A DNA stretch of 8,187 bases, from NCBI GenBank assembly GCA_017617775.1, contig JAFZVO010000061.1, positions 1-8,187 on the forward strand, read 5' to 3'. The DNA is from Bacilli bacterium (lineage in GTDB: Bacteria; Bacillota_I; Bacilli_A; RFN20; CAG-826). Below the pieces are notes generated by a model. That model made no database searches. It was not told the origin of the DNA and saw only the letters and a list, made by a program, of their open reading frames with translations. Positions 1 to 7,360 of this stretch are shown here, piece by piece. The number at the start of each line of letters is the position of its first letter. The stretch's first letter is position 1. A program made the translations under genes and the position numbers.

Positions 1-2697
1 GATATCTTAGAAGGAACATCGACTAGCAGGAGTTATAAATACTTCTCTTTCTTAACTAATAGTTATTCTTTTTTGCTTAACTATTTAGATAACCCAACCC
101 TTGTCTATGTCGATGACGATGCGATTGAACAATCTGATAAGCTACTACAAGATGAATCGTTCCATTTATTAGAAGAGATGTTTGAAGAAGGAAAGATTAT
201 CTCACACTTAGAGATGTATAGAGAACTCAATGAAGTCGTCTTCAATAGCAAATGTCAAACGATCAAGACATCAGTGTTCTTAAAACATAATTCTGATATC
301 ACGTTCGCCTGTCGATCTGTTCCCTATACCACCAATAAAGAAAGCGACGCGGTTAATATCATCCATAATTACCTCAATGATGGATATTCAGTCACTATTT
401 GTTTACATACATCTGAACAATTAAATCTTTTATCTGAATTACTATATAAAGAAAAGATTCCAATGAAGGTAGTCTCTAACTTTGATCTACCCGAGAAAGG
501 AACAGTAAACGTCCTTCTCGCCTCTATTCCACGTGGATTTGTTCTCCCGGAAGAGAAATATGTCTTATTAAGCTCTGCGGAGCTCTTTAATGAGAAGATT
601 AAGACATCCAGGTTTGATACGAGATTTAAAAAGGGAACAATCATCAAGAACTTTGAAGAATTAGAACCTGGTGATTATATCGTCCATGAGTACCATGGTA
701 TCGGTCAATTCTTAGAATTACAGACTCTTGAGATTGATGGTATGCATCGAGACTATCTTAAATGCGCTTATTTTGGTAATGAGGTTTTATATGTCCCATT
801 AGCCCAGTTCCAACTGGTAAGAAAATATCAAGGTAAAGAAGGCTCTACACCTAGACTATCTCACTTGCATGGAAAAGACTGGGAGAACACTAAAAAGAGA
901 ATTAAAGAGAAGATCAACGATTTAGCGAATCGCCTCTTCAATCTATATGTGGAAAGAAGCAAACAGATTGGTTATGCCTTCCAAGAAGATGATTCCTTCC
1001 AAAAAGATTTTGAAGATTTATGTGAATTCGAATTAACGGAAGATCAGAAGAAAGCGGTTGATGAAATTAAAGGCGATATGCAGTCCAGCCATCCAATGGA
1101 TAGACTCTTATGCGGCGACGTTGGCTTTGGAAAAACAGAAGTTGCTTTTAGAGCGATATTTAAAGCGATATCTTCAGGTAAACAAGCGGCGATGCTCTGC
1201 CCAACCACATTATTAGCAAGGCAACATTATGAAAGAGCAATCGAAAGATTTAAGGGTTTTGATATAAAAATCGCCATCTTTTCTCGTCTAATTTCTCAAA
1301 AAGAACAAAAACAATATATCCAAGGATTAAAAGATGGAACTATCCATTTAGCGATCGGCACGCATCGTTTGTTATCGGAAAAGATTGCTTTTAAAGATTT
1401 AGGTTTATTAGTAATTGATGAAGAACAACGTTTTGGTGTGGAACAAAAAGAGAAGCTTAAAGAACTGAAGAGAAATGTAGACGTCCTCTCGTTAAGCGCC
1501 ACTCCAATCCCTAGAACTCTCCAGATGTCTTTATTAGGTGTGAGATCTTTATCGCAGATTCAAACCGCGCCGATCGATAGAATGCCAATCCAGACATATG
1601 TCATCCCTTATAAATTTGAAATCTGTAAAGAGCTTATAGAAAGAGAATTAGGGAGAGGTGGACAAGTCTTCTATATGCATAATAATATTTCCACTCTCTA
1701 TGCCTACGCGAACAAATTACAGAAAGCTTTACCCGATATCACAATAGGCGTGGTCCATGGGCAGATGGATAAAGAAGACTTAGAAGAGATCATGATGAAC
1801 TACTATAACGGTTTAATCGATGTTTTAGTCTGCACGTCCATCATTGAAAACGGCATTGATATCCCTAATGCCAATACGATCATCGTTGAAGATAGTGAAC
1901 GTTATGGTTTAAGCCAGTTATATCAAATTAAAGGAAGAGTAGGTAGAAGTGACCGTATCGCCTATGCTTATTTGATGTTCAGTGAGCATAAAGTGATGTC
2001 AGAGAAAGTGCAGAAGCGCTTAAAAGCGATTCAAGACTTCACTGAACTCGGTAGTGGTTACCGCATCGCCCAAAGAGATTTGATGATCAGAGGTGCGGGA
2101 GATATCTTAGGACCAGAACAAGCTGGTTATATCGATTCTATCGGTCTAGATTTATATCTCAAACTCTTAAATGAAGCAGTGTTAGAGAAGGTGGAAGGCG
2201 AGAAGAAGATTGAAAACGATATTGATGTTTCTAAACTCACGATTAAATTCGATGCCTATATCCCAGAAGAATACGCTTCTGATCCAGATAAGATTGAATT
2301 ATATCAAGAGATCATCTCTGCTAGTTCAGTCGATTCTCTTCTCTCTCTAAAGAGAAAAGTCGAAGACATATATGGTAAGCTCCCGGAAAGTGTAGAACTC
2401 GTCTTTAAGAAGAGAGGTATTGAACTATTAATTAAAGAAAGCAATGTCTTAAAGGTCGAAGAAAGTATCCGTACAGTGGAGATTACAATGGGAGAACCAT
2501 ATATCAATATCAAAGGTATTGGAAATATTCTTTTTGAAGCATTAATACCATATTTAAATAAAATTAAGGTAAGATATGCTAAACAGGAATTCCAGATCAT
2601 CGTGAATAAAGGACCAGATGTCCTTAATGATTTAGAAGGAATTCTTTATAAACTGATCACCGTCAAGAAGACGAATAAAACCGTGGAGATAGCATGA
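1..2697 (+). CDS. mfd: Transcription-repair coupling factor Mfd, 5' partial
   Basis: Mfd is a cytoplasmic ATP-driven DNA translocase that pushes stalled RNA polymerase off the template and recruits UvrA for nucleotide excision repair. The frame is open from base 1, so the true start lies upstream; 898 codons remain of a family length near 1150, and most of the N-terminal UvrB-like part is missing. Counting from base 1, the order is: the remaining N-terminal domains (about 1-210); the CarD-like RNA polymerase interaction domain from about codon 212; the helicase core with Walker A GDVGFGKT (372-379), DEEQRFG (473-479), SATPIPRT (499-506), NGIDIP (617-622) and QIKGRVGR (642-649); the TRG region (about 676-720, with FTELGSG and RGAGD); and the C-terminal regulatory domain. 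A TTG at 73 is in frame but is not the start, because homology continues on both sides of it. The stop codon overlaps the rqcP start. No key residue is missing in the visible part. Confidence 0.97.
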   Translation, partial: DILEGTSTSRSYKYFSFLTNSYSFLLNYLDNPTLVYVDDDAIEQSDKLLQDESFHLLEEMFEEGKIISHLEMYRELNEVVFNSKCQTIKTSVFLKHNSDITFACRSVPYTTNKESDAVNIIHNYLNDGYSVTICLHTSEQLNLLSELLYKEKIPMKVVSNFDLPEKGTVNVLLASIPRGFVLPEEKYVLLSSAELFNEKIKTSRFDTRFKKGTIIKNFEELEPGDYIVHEYHGIGQFLELQTLEIDGMHRDYLKCAYFGNEVLYVPLAQFQLVRKYQGKEGSTPRLSHLHGKDWENTKKRIKEKINDLANRLFNLYVERSKQIGYAFQEDDSFQKDFEDLCEFELTEDQKKAVDEIKGDMQSSHPMDRLLCGDVGFGKTEVAFRAIFKAISSGKQAAMLCPTTLLARQHYERAIERFKGFDIKIAIFSRLISQKEQKQYIQGLKDGTIHLAIGTHRLLSEKIAFKDLGLLVIDEEQRFGVEQKEKLKELKRNVDVLSLSATPIPRTLQMSLLGVRSLSQIQTAPIDRMPIQTYVIPYKFEICKELIERELGRGGQVFYMHNNISTLYAYANKLQKALPDITIGVVHGQMDKEDLEEIMMNYYNGLIDVLVCTSIIENGIDIPNANTIIVEDSERYGLSQLYQIKGRVGRSDRIAYAYLMFSEHKVMSEKVQKRLKAIQDFTELGSGYRIAQRDLMIRGAGDILGPEQAGYIDSIGLDLYLKLLNEAVLEKVEGEKKIENDIDVSKLTIKFDAYIPEEYASDPDKIELYQEIISASSVDSLLSLKRKVEDIYGKLPESVELVFKKRGIELLIKESNVLKVEESIRTVEITMGEPYINIKGIGNILFEALIPYLNKIKVRYAKQEFQIIVNKGPDVLNDLEGILYKLITVKKTNKTVEIA

Positions 2698-2945
2698 GAT
2701 TAGATCTTTGTTTAAAACATTCTGGCATCGTCAAAAGAAGAACGGTCGCGAAGTATTTCTGCGAACGTGGTTTAGTGATGATCAATGATCGAGTGGGTAA
2801 ACCATCCAGTGAAGTCAAAGATGGTGATTTCGTCACGGTGAGATATGGTGAGAAAGATATTAGGATGCAAGTCTCATTAAAAAGAGAAGGTCGTGTCGTC
2901 TATGTTGGATACACGTTAATTGAGGAGCAAAAGGTCGATGCTTAA
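2694..2945 (+). CDS. rqcP: S4-domain RNA-binding protein RqcP (YabO/Hsp15 family)
   Basis: This 83-residue protein is nearly all one S4 RNA-binding domain. It starts MRLDLCLKHS, followed by the KRR-T-AK block (14-20), a turn with GLVMIND (26-32), and VKDGD (41-45). Length and pattern match Bacillus RqcP (YabO), which binds obstructed 50S subunits and works with RqcH to add C-terminal alanine tails to stalled nascent chains; Hsp15 of proteobacteria is the relative. Arg2 and the basic KRR at 14-16 are the likely RNA contacts. The ATG lies inside the mfd stop as ATGA (4-nt overlap), with TGGAG at 2684-2688 five bases upstream, so translation is probably coupled to mfd. The position directly after mfd is the usual one in Bacillota. 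Whether RqcH is encoded elsewhere cannot be seen here. Confidence 0.92.
   Translation: MRLDLCLKHSGIVKRRTVAKYFCERGLVMINDRVGKPSSEVKDGDFVTVRYGEKDIRMQVSLKREGRVVYVGYTLIEEQKVDA
2922..2927 (+). promoter_or_regulatory. Ribosome binding site that fixes the tilS start
   Basis: GAGGAG lies 10 bases before the ATG at 2938 and inside the rqcP coding region. It supports starting tilS at 2938 and not at the in-frame TTG at 2920, which would put the start upstream of this site. Confidence 0.7.
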
Positions 2946-4146
2946 TCTCGATAAGAACAAGAAATATTTGCTCGCTTGTAGCTATGGACCAGACTCCATG
3001 TATCTTTGTGATGAATTGAGAAATGAAGGTTATAACTTTGGAATTGCTCATGTCAATTATCATTTCCGTAAAGAAAGCGATGATGAAGAGAAAGCATTAA
3101 GAGAATATTGCTACAAATATAACATCACTTTATATCTTTATAATAATCAGGAAGCAATCATCTCCAATTTGGAAGAAGAAGCGCGTGAAATTAGATATCG
3201 TTTCTTTAAAAACGTTTATGAACGAGATGGTTACGATGCTTTACTAGTCGCCCACCATAAAGATGATCATTTAGAGACATATTTGTTGCAAAAACAACGT
3301 AAAAACCTTCCTCTTTTTTATGGAATCAGCGAAAAAACAATGATTAATGGGATGGTGATTATCCGTCCATTATTAAATCTTTATAAAGAAGATATTATCA
3401 AATATAATGATGAGCATCACATTCCTTATTCACTAGATGTTACTAATCTCGAAAATATCTTCTTAAGAAACAGGATTAGAAACAACATTTTAAAGAAATA
3501 CACGAGAGGTCAAAAGGACGCTTTAGCTCGTGAAATTGAAAACGAAAATAAGAGACTAGATACAATTAAATGTAAGTTAAATATAAACGATAATAGTTCG
3601 ACTGAATTCTTGCTTTCTTTGTCTAATGAAGAGCTTGCCTATTCTCTCACCTCTCTCATCCGTAATTACATTCCTGATTATGAAATCTCGATGCGTTTCG
3701 TGGGAGAGATTAAAAAGGTTTTGTCTTCAAATAAATCTAACGTTTTGATTCCGTTAAGAAACGATTATTATCTGTCCAAAGAATACAATCGACTCAATGT
3801 CAGAGAATTCACTTCTTTTGAACCAATTCATCTTAATAGACCGACACTTATCGATAACGAATTATTCTATTTTGATTTAGAAAAAGTGGGGGAGAAGAAA
3901 GGGATCAATCAATATCCTTTAACCATTAGACCAACTCAAAAAGGTGATCGATATCAAATCAAAGATTACTCTGTCTCGGTCAATCGCTTGTTTATCGATT
4001 GGAAGATGCCGATGTATCTAAGAAAGATTTGGCCAGTATTTGTGCATGAGGGAAAGATTATTTACATCCCTCATTATCAAGCAAATTTTGAAGTGAAAAA
4101 CGATCAATATTTCTATGTGAAATATGGTTTTACTTTGAAAAAGTGA
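2938..4146 (+). CDS. tilS: tRNA(Ile)-lysidine synthase TilS
   Basis: TilS uses ATP and lysine to convert C34 of the CAU-anticodon tRNA-Ile to lysidine, so that the tRNA reads AUA and is charged with isoleucine. The 402-residue product has an N-terminal PP-loop ATPase domain: SYGPDS (15-20), AHVNYHFR (37-44), HHKDDHLET (106-114), RPLLNLYK (143-150) and RNRIRNN (177-183). A charged linker follows, then a C-terminal TilS domain (about 327-397) with LTIRPTQKGDR and LFIDWKMP. The ATG at 2938 is chosen for the GAGGAG upstream; it overlaps the rqcP end by 8 nt. Two oddities stand out. The PP-loop reads SYGPDS where the family has SGGxDS. The Gly-rich RGxGxxGLxG segment that usually follows the HH-DD-ET motif is not recognisable around 119-139. 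TilS is normally essential, so I infer a diverged but working enzyme. It is more AT-rich than ftsH or lysS. Confidence 0.93.
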   Translation: MLNLDKNKKYLLACSYGPDSMYLCDELRNEGYNFGIAHVNYHFRKESDDEEKALREYCYKYNITLYLYNNQEAIISNLEEEAREIRYRFFKNVYERDGYDALLVAHHKDDHLETYLLQKQRKNLPLFYGISEKTMINGMVIIRPLLNLYKEDIIKYNDEHHIPYSLDVTNLENIFLRNRIRNNILKKYTRGQKDALAREIENENKRLDTIKCKLNINDNSSTEFLLSLSNEELAYSLTSLIRNYIPDYEISMRFVGEIKKVLSSNKSNVLIPLRNDYYLSKEYNRLNVREFTSFEPIHLNRPTLIDNELFYFDLEKVGEKKGINQYPLTIRPTQKGDRYQIKDYSVSVNRLFIDWKMPMYLRKIWPVFVHEGKIIYIPHYQANFEVKNDQYFYVKYGFTLKK

Positions 4147-4162
4147 CGTTTACTAATATAAT
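4135..4162 (+). promoter_or_regulatory. SigA-type promoter for ftsH
   Basis: TTGAAA (4135-4140, five of six consensus bases) and TATAAT (4157-4162, all six) are separated by 16 nt. The -35 box overlaps the last codons of tilS. Transcription would start near 4169, giving a 5' leader of about 45 nt before the ftsH ATG. It is the best promoter match I found in the window and suggests that ftsH can be expressed independently of the mfd-rqcP-tilS unit. No CIRCE (HrcA) or CtsR operator is visible beside it. Confidence 0.7.
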
Positions 4163-4170
4163 TAACAAGA

Positions 4171-4185
4171 ACATTCTTTGAATGT
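4171..4185 (+). promoter_or_regulatory. Short hairpin at the 5' end of the ftsH leader
   Basis: ACATTC (4171-4176) and GAATGT (4180-4185) form a perfect 6-bp inverted repeat around a TTT loop, starting within a few bases of the predicted transcription start. There is no T-tract after it, so it does not look like a terminator. It could be a stabilising 5' stem on the mRNA, a protein-binding palindrome, or chance. Confidence 0.35.
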
Positions 4186-4202
4186 AGAGTATCAATTAAA
4201 CT

Positions 4203-4209
4203 AGGAGGT
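4203..4209 (+). promoter_or_regulatory. Strong ribosome binding site of ftsH
   Basis: AGGAGGT matches the anti-Shine-Dalgarno sequence closely and ends 6 bases before the ATG at 4216. It supports that start and suggests efficient translation. Confidence 0.8.
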
Positions 4210-4215
4210 ACATTT

Positions 4216-6294
4216 ATGGACGAAGAACCAAGACAACAAGAACCTCAAAGAAGAGGGATATCCATCGGTTTTATCATCTCCCTGATATTAGTGGTCGGTC
4301 TCATTGTGATGATGGCCATGCTTTTATTTGGAAACTTCTCTAGTTCGACAACGTTAAACGAAGTCCAATTTATCCAAGCTTTGGAAAACGATAGAGTCTT
4401 AACGATTGAATCCACTCCTAAAGAGCAGACATTAATCATTCTTGAAGGTAAATATGAATACACGGATAAGAACAACAATGCGAGAACAGGTCGATATTAT
4501 GTCGCCGTCCAATGGGATACATATTATGACACTGAACATCAATACACATATACAAATGAAGAGACGAAAGAACAAGTCGTCACTCCAGCGGGTCAATCTA
4601 TTGATTCTTTAATCATCGCGAAGGTTGCTGAAGGCAAGAAAGGTTTAACTTATACAGTCAAAGACCCATATGTCACATCCTTCTGGGATCAATGGGGACC
4701 AACCATCATCATGGGTGGTTTAAGCTTGTTATTAGTCCTCTTCTTGTTCTCGAGATTATCGAGGTCCGTAGGTAACTCCAATCAAAAGGCTCTCGACTTC
4801 AACCGTTCTAGAGCGAGAAAAGAAACAAACTCCAAAGTCAAATTCGCCGATGTCGCGGGTTGTGATGAAGAGAAAGCGGAGATGGTGGAACTCGTCTCCT
4901 ACTTAAAAGAGCCAAGAAAATACTCCCGTTATGGGGCGAAATTACCAAAAGGTGTGCTTCTTGTCGGCCCGCCTGGCTGTGGTAAAACATTATTAGCCAA
5001 GGCTGTTGCTGGTGAAGCCGGTGTCCCATTCTATTCCATCTCTGGTTCCGACTTTGTCGAAATGTTCGTCGGTGTCGGTGCGGGACGTGTCCGTGACATG
5101 TTTAGAATTGCCAAGCAAAACGCACCTTGCTTAGTCTTTATCGATGAAATCGATGCGGTCGGTAGACAAAGAGGCGCTGGCTTAGGTGGTGGAAACGATG
5201 AAAGAGAACAAACTCTCAACCAATTATTGGTTGAAATGGACGGCTTCTCCGATAATAGTGGTATTATCGTGATCGCCGCGACTAATAGAGACGATGTCCT
5301 TGATCCAGCCCTTATGAGAGCGGGTCGTTTCGATCGCACAATCACAGTTTCTTTACCAGATCGTAAAGGTCGTGAAGATATCTTCAAAGTCCATGCGAGA
5401 AATAAAAATATCGATCCCGATGTGAACTTTGAAAACCTCGCCAAGAGAACTGTTGGCTTCTCTGGTGCGGATATTGAAAATATCTTAAATGAAGCAGCAA
5501 TCCTTGCTGTTAGAAAAGATAAACAAACCATCGGTATGGATGAAATCGATGAAGCGATTGATAGACGTGTTGCAGGCCCTGCTAAATCTTCACGCAGCCT
5601 CACACCACACGAGAAAAATGTGGTCGCGCATCACGAAGCCGGGCACGCGATTATCGGTATCAAATATCCACATAGCGATAAAGTCCAAAAGATTACCATC
5701 ATCCCACGTGGAAATACAGGCGGTCATGTGCGTATGACACCTGAAGAAGATCGATTCATCCTCACGAAGCGTGAATTAGAAGCGCGTATCGTCGGCTATC
5801 TCGGCGGACGCAGCTCAGAAGAAATCTTCTTCGATGATATTTCTACAGGCGCACAGAATGATATTGAGATGGCAACTCGTATTGCTCGTCTCATGGTCAC
5901 TGAACTCGGTATGTCTTCTTTAGGCCCAGTGCAATATGAAAGAGATACGGGTAGTGTCTTCCTCGGAAGAGACTATACAAATACCCAAAAGAACTTCTCT
6001 TTAGCAACAGCAGAACAGATTGATGCGGAGATTAGAAAGATCATTGATAACGCTCATGAAGAAGCCTTAAAATTAATCAAAAAATATAAGGCTGAAGTTG
6101 AGCTTATCGCCAAGACTTTGATTGAGCATGAACAGATCACTGCAGAAGAGATTGATTACCTCTTAGAAAACGGTCATCTCAAACGTGACGAGAAACCTGC
6201 TGAAGAGGTCAAACCAGTCGAAGAAGCTAAACCAGAAGAAGCTCCAAAAGTGGAGAAAAAACCACGTCGTACAGACATTAAAGAAGGAGAATAA
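4216..6294 (+). CDS. ftsH: ATP-dependent zinc metalloprotease FtsH
   Basis: FtsH is a hexameric membrane-anchored AAA+ protease that extracts and degrades damaged membrane proteins and short-lived regulators. The 692-residue product has a short cytoplasmic N-terminus, TM1 (about 17-40), an extracytoplasmic domain (about 41-158), TM2 (about 161-180) and an AAA+ module. That module has Walker A GPPGCGKT (251-258), pore motif MFVG (283-286), Walker B VFIDEID (307-313) and a second region of homology ending RAGRFDR (368-374, arginine fingers R371 and R374). The M41 peptidase domain has HEAGH (473-477), and D549 in STGAQND is the likely third zinc ligand. All catalytic residues are present. Walker A has Cys where Thr is commoner. 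The extracytoplasmic domain is somewhat longer than in B. subtilis or E. coli. The protein ends in a low-complexity Glu/Lys/Pro tail (about 655-692). It has its own promoter and ribosome binding site. Confidence 0.98.
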   Translation: MDEEPRQQEPQRRGISIGFIISLILVVGLIVMMAMLLFGNFSSSTTLNEVQFIQALENDRVLTIESTPKEQTLIILEGKYEYTDKNNNARTGRYYVAVQWDTYYDTEHQYTYTNEETKEQVVTPAGQSIDSLIIAKVAEGKKGLTYTVKDPYVTSFWDQWGPTIIMGGLSLLLVLFLFSRLSRSVGNSNQKALDFNRSRARKETNSKVKFADVAGCDEEKAEMVELVSYLKEPRKYSRYGAKLPKGVLLVGPPGCGKTLLAKAVAGEAGVPFYSISGSDFVEMFVGVGAGRVRDMFRIAKQNAPCLVFIDEIDAVGRQRGAGLGGGNDEREQTLNQLLVEMDGFSDNSGIIVIAATNRDDVLDPALMRAGRFDRTITVSLPDRKGREDIFKVHARNKNIDPDVNFENLAKRTVGFSGADIENILNEAAILAVRKDKQTIGMDEIDEAIDRRVAGPAKSSRSLTPHEKNVVAHHEAGHAIIGIKYPHSDKVQKITIIPRGNTGGHVRMTPEEDRFILTKRELEARIVGYLGGRSSEEIFFDDISTGAQNDIEMATRIARLMVTELGMSSLGPVQYERDTGSVFLGRDYTNTQKNFSLATAEQIDAEIRKIIDNAHEEALKLIKKYKAEVELIAKTLIEHEQITAEEIDYLLENGHLKRDEKPAEEVKPVEEAKPEEAPKVEKKPRRTDIKEGE

Positions 6295-6319
6295 AGGAGG
6301 CTCGTCCTCCTCTTTTCTT
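6295..6319 (+). terminator. AGGAGG/CCTCCT hairpin with pyrimidine tail between ftsH and dusB
   Basis: Immediately after the ftsH stop, AGGAGG (6295-6300) can pair with CCTCCT (6306-6311) around the loop CTCGT, followed by CTTTTCTT up to the dusB ATG. The stem and T-rich tail resemble a short intrinsic terminator, although the stem is only 6 bp and the tail is broken by C. The left arm is also the only Shine-Dalgarno-like sequence before dusB, and the right arm copies the 16S anti-Shine-Dalgarno. It may therefore control dusB translation instead, or as well. Confidence 0.45.
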
Positions 6320-7306
6320 ATGTGGAAAATCGGTGATATTGAAATAAGCGGAAAAGTGCTTCTTGCCCCGATGGCAGGATACACATCTTTTGGATACCGT
6401 AAATTCATGGAAAAGTTCGGCGTTGGAGTCACTGTTACCGAGATGGTTTCCGATATGGGCTTGATATATGGAAACAAAGAAACAAAGGATTATATCACCT
6501 TCCCAAAAACCGATGTACCATGTGGGGTGCAATTATTTGGTTCAGATCCAAAAAATATGCAAATTGCTGCGAAAATTATCGCAAAAGCCATTCCTTTTCT
6601 CTCTTTTATCGATGTCAATATGGGCTGTCCAGTCCCGAAAGTTACGCGTAGTGGGGCGGGTAGTTCTCTTCTTAAAAACCCAAAATTAGCAGGAGATATC
6701 ATCAGAGCGATTAAAGAAGTTGTAGATGTTCCTGTGACCGCGAAAATCAGACTCGGTTGGGACGATAAAAACATCAACTTTATGGAAGTCATTTCGGAGT
6801 TAGAAAACGCCGGTGTCGCGATGATTGGAATTCATGCGAGAACCACCAAGCAATTATATTCTGGCGAACCTCGATATGAATTACTTAGAGACTTACGAAA
6901 AAAGATGACTGTTCCTCTTGTGGTATCGGGAAATATCTATACTTTAGAAGACGCGAAAAAAGCATTAGAAATCACGGGGGCAGAAGCTGTGATGGTCGCC
7001 CGTGGAGGAGTCGGTAATCCAACCCTGATTCGCCAGATAAACCAGTATTATCTAGATGGGACAATTATTCCAAATCCTAGTTTTGACGAACAAGTGGAAT
7101 ATTGCCTTGAATTAGCAAGGGACTTAATCGAAGAAAAAGGCGAGTTAAAAGCGATGCGTGTTTATCGTTCGATTGCCCCTAAATTCTTCAGCGGTATCCC
7201 CGAAGTGAAGAAGCTTAATTCAAGATTAGCAAGCGAACTCACTACCTATGATTCCCTCGTGGAGATAATAAACGATTATAAATCTCGTCATCACGATGAT
7301 TTCTAA
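6320..7306 (+). CDS. dusB: tRNA-dihydrouridine synthase, DusB type
   Basis: This flavoenzyme reduces specific uridines in tRNA to dihydrouridine using FMN and NADPH. The 328-residue product is a typical Dus TIM barrel: LLAPMAGYT (14-22) at the FMN site, QLFG (71-74), NMGCPVPKV (100-108) with catalytic Cys103, AKIRLGW (141-147), GIHART (170-175) and the phosphate-binding VARGGVGNP (226-234). A helical C-terminal domain follows (about 240-328). Length and motifs fit DusB of Bacillota, which commonly lies next to lysS. The frame stays open upstream to a GTG at 6185, but that part overlaps the ftsH tail and is unlike the family, so ATG 6320 is the start. It lacks a normally spaced ribosome binding site: the 15 bases before it are all pyrimidines. 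Coupling to ftsH termination 25 nt upstream is possible. Assignment to DusB over another Dus paralogue rests on context. Confidence 0.92.
   Translation: MWKIGDIEISGKVLLAPMAGYTSFGYRKFMEKFGVGVTVTEMVSDMGLIYGNKETKDYITFPKTDVPCGVQLFGSDPKNMQIAAKIIAKAIPFLSFIDVNMGCPVPKVTRSGAGSSLLKNPKLAGDIIRAIKEVVDVPVTAKIRLGWDDKNINFMEVISELENAGVAMIGIHARTTKQLYSGEPRYELLRDLRKKMTVPLVVSGNIYTLEDAKKALEITGAEAVMVARGGVGNPTLIRQINQYYLDGTIIPNPSFDEQVEYCLELARDLIEEKGELKAMRVYRSIAPKFFSGIPEVKKLNSRLASELTTYDSLVEIINDYKSRHHDDF
7280..7302 (+). terminator. Possible weak terminator at the end of dusB
   Basis: AAATCTCGT (7280-7288) can pair with ACGA (7293-7296) and GATTT (7298-7302) around a CATC loop, with T7297 bulged. A T-rich stretch containing CTTTTATT (7308-7315) follows just past the dusB stop. 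The stem is AT-rich, bulged and inside coding sequence, so this is a weak candidate; partial read-through into lysS would be expected. Confidence 0.25.
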
Positions 7307-7331
7307 TCTTTTATTGCCTTGCACATTCACA

Positions 7332-7337
7332 TATAAT
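7332..7337 (+). promoter_or_regulatory. Consensus -10 box of a probable lysS promoter
   Basis: TATAAT matches the SigA -10 consensus exactly and lies in the short gap before lysS. The -35 position is weak: with a 17-nt spacer it reads TTTTAT (7309-7314), three of six. No extended -10 TG is present. It could give lysS its own start site in addition to read-through from dusB. Confidence 0.45.
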
Positions 7338-7347
7338 AATTGAGATT

Positions 7348-7353
7348 GGAGGT
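7348..7353 (+). promoter_or_regulatory. Ribosome binding site of lysS
   Basis: GGAGGT ends 7 bases before the ATG at 7361, a standard distance, and fixes the lysS start. Confidence 0.75.
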
Positions 7354-7360
7354 CACACTC

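Noticed and set aside
73..75. TTG as the start of mfd
   Set aside because: The frame is open to base 1 with Mfd-like sequence before it, there is no ribosome binding site upstream, and the protein would lack the N-terminal quarter of Mfd.
2920..2937. TTG start for tilS six codons upstream
   Set aside because: The ATG at 2938 has GAGGAG at a suitable distance, and the family-like sequence begins shortly after it.
4966..4989. GPPGCGKT in FtsH as a defective Walker A
   Set aside because: Only the variable position before Gly-Lys-Thr differs (Cys for Thr); the Lys and Thr that bind ATP are present, so activity should be normal.
5031..5603. 190-codon open frame on the - strand inside ftsH
   Set aside because: It lies fully antisense to the conserved AAA+ region, has a Ser/Pro-rich composition typical of a reversed coding strand, and has no recognisable domain or ribosome binding site.
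6185..6319. Longer dusB beginning at the GTG at 6185
   Set aside because: The extra 45 residues overlap the ftsH tail in another frame, are lysine-rich filler unlike any Dus protein, and the Dus fold begins right at the ATG at 6320.
7307..7360. Lysine T-box or L-box riboswitch upstream of lysS
   Set aside because: Such leaders need well over 100 nt; only 54 nt are available and no T-box sequence is seen.
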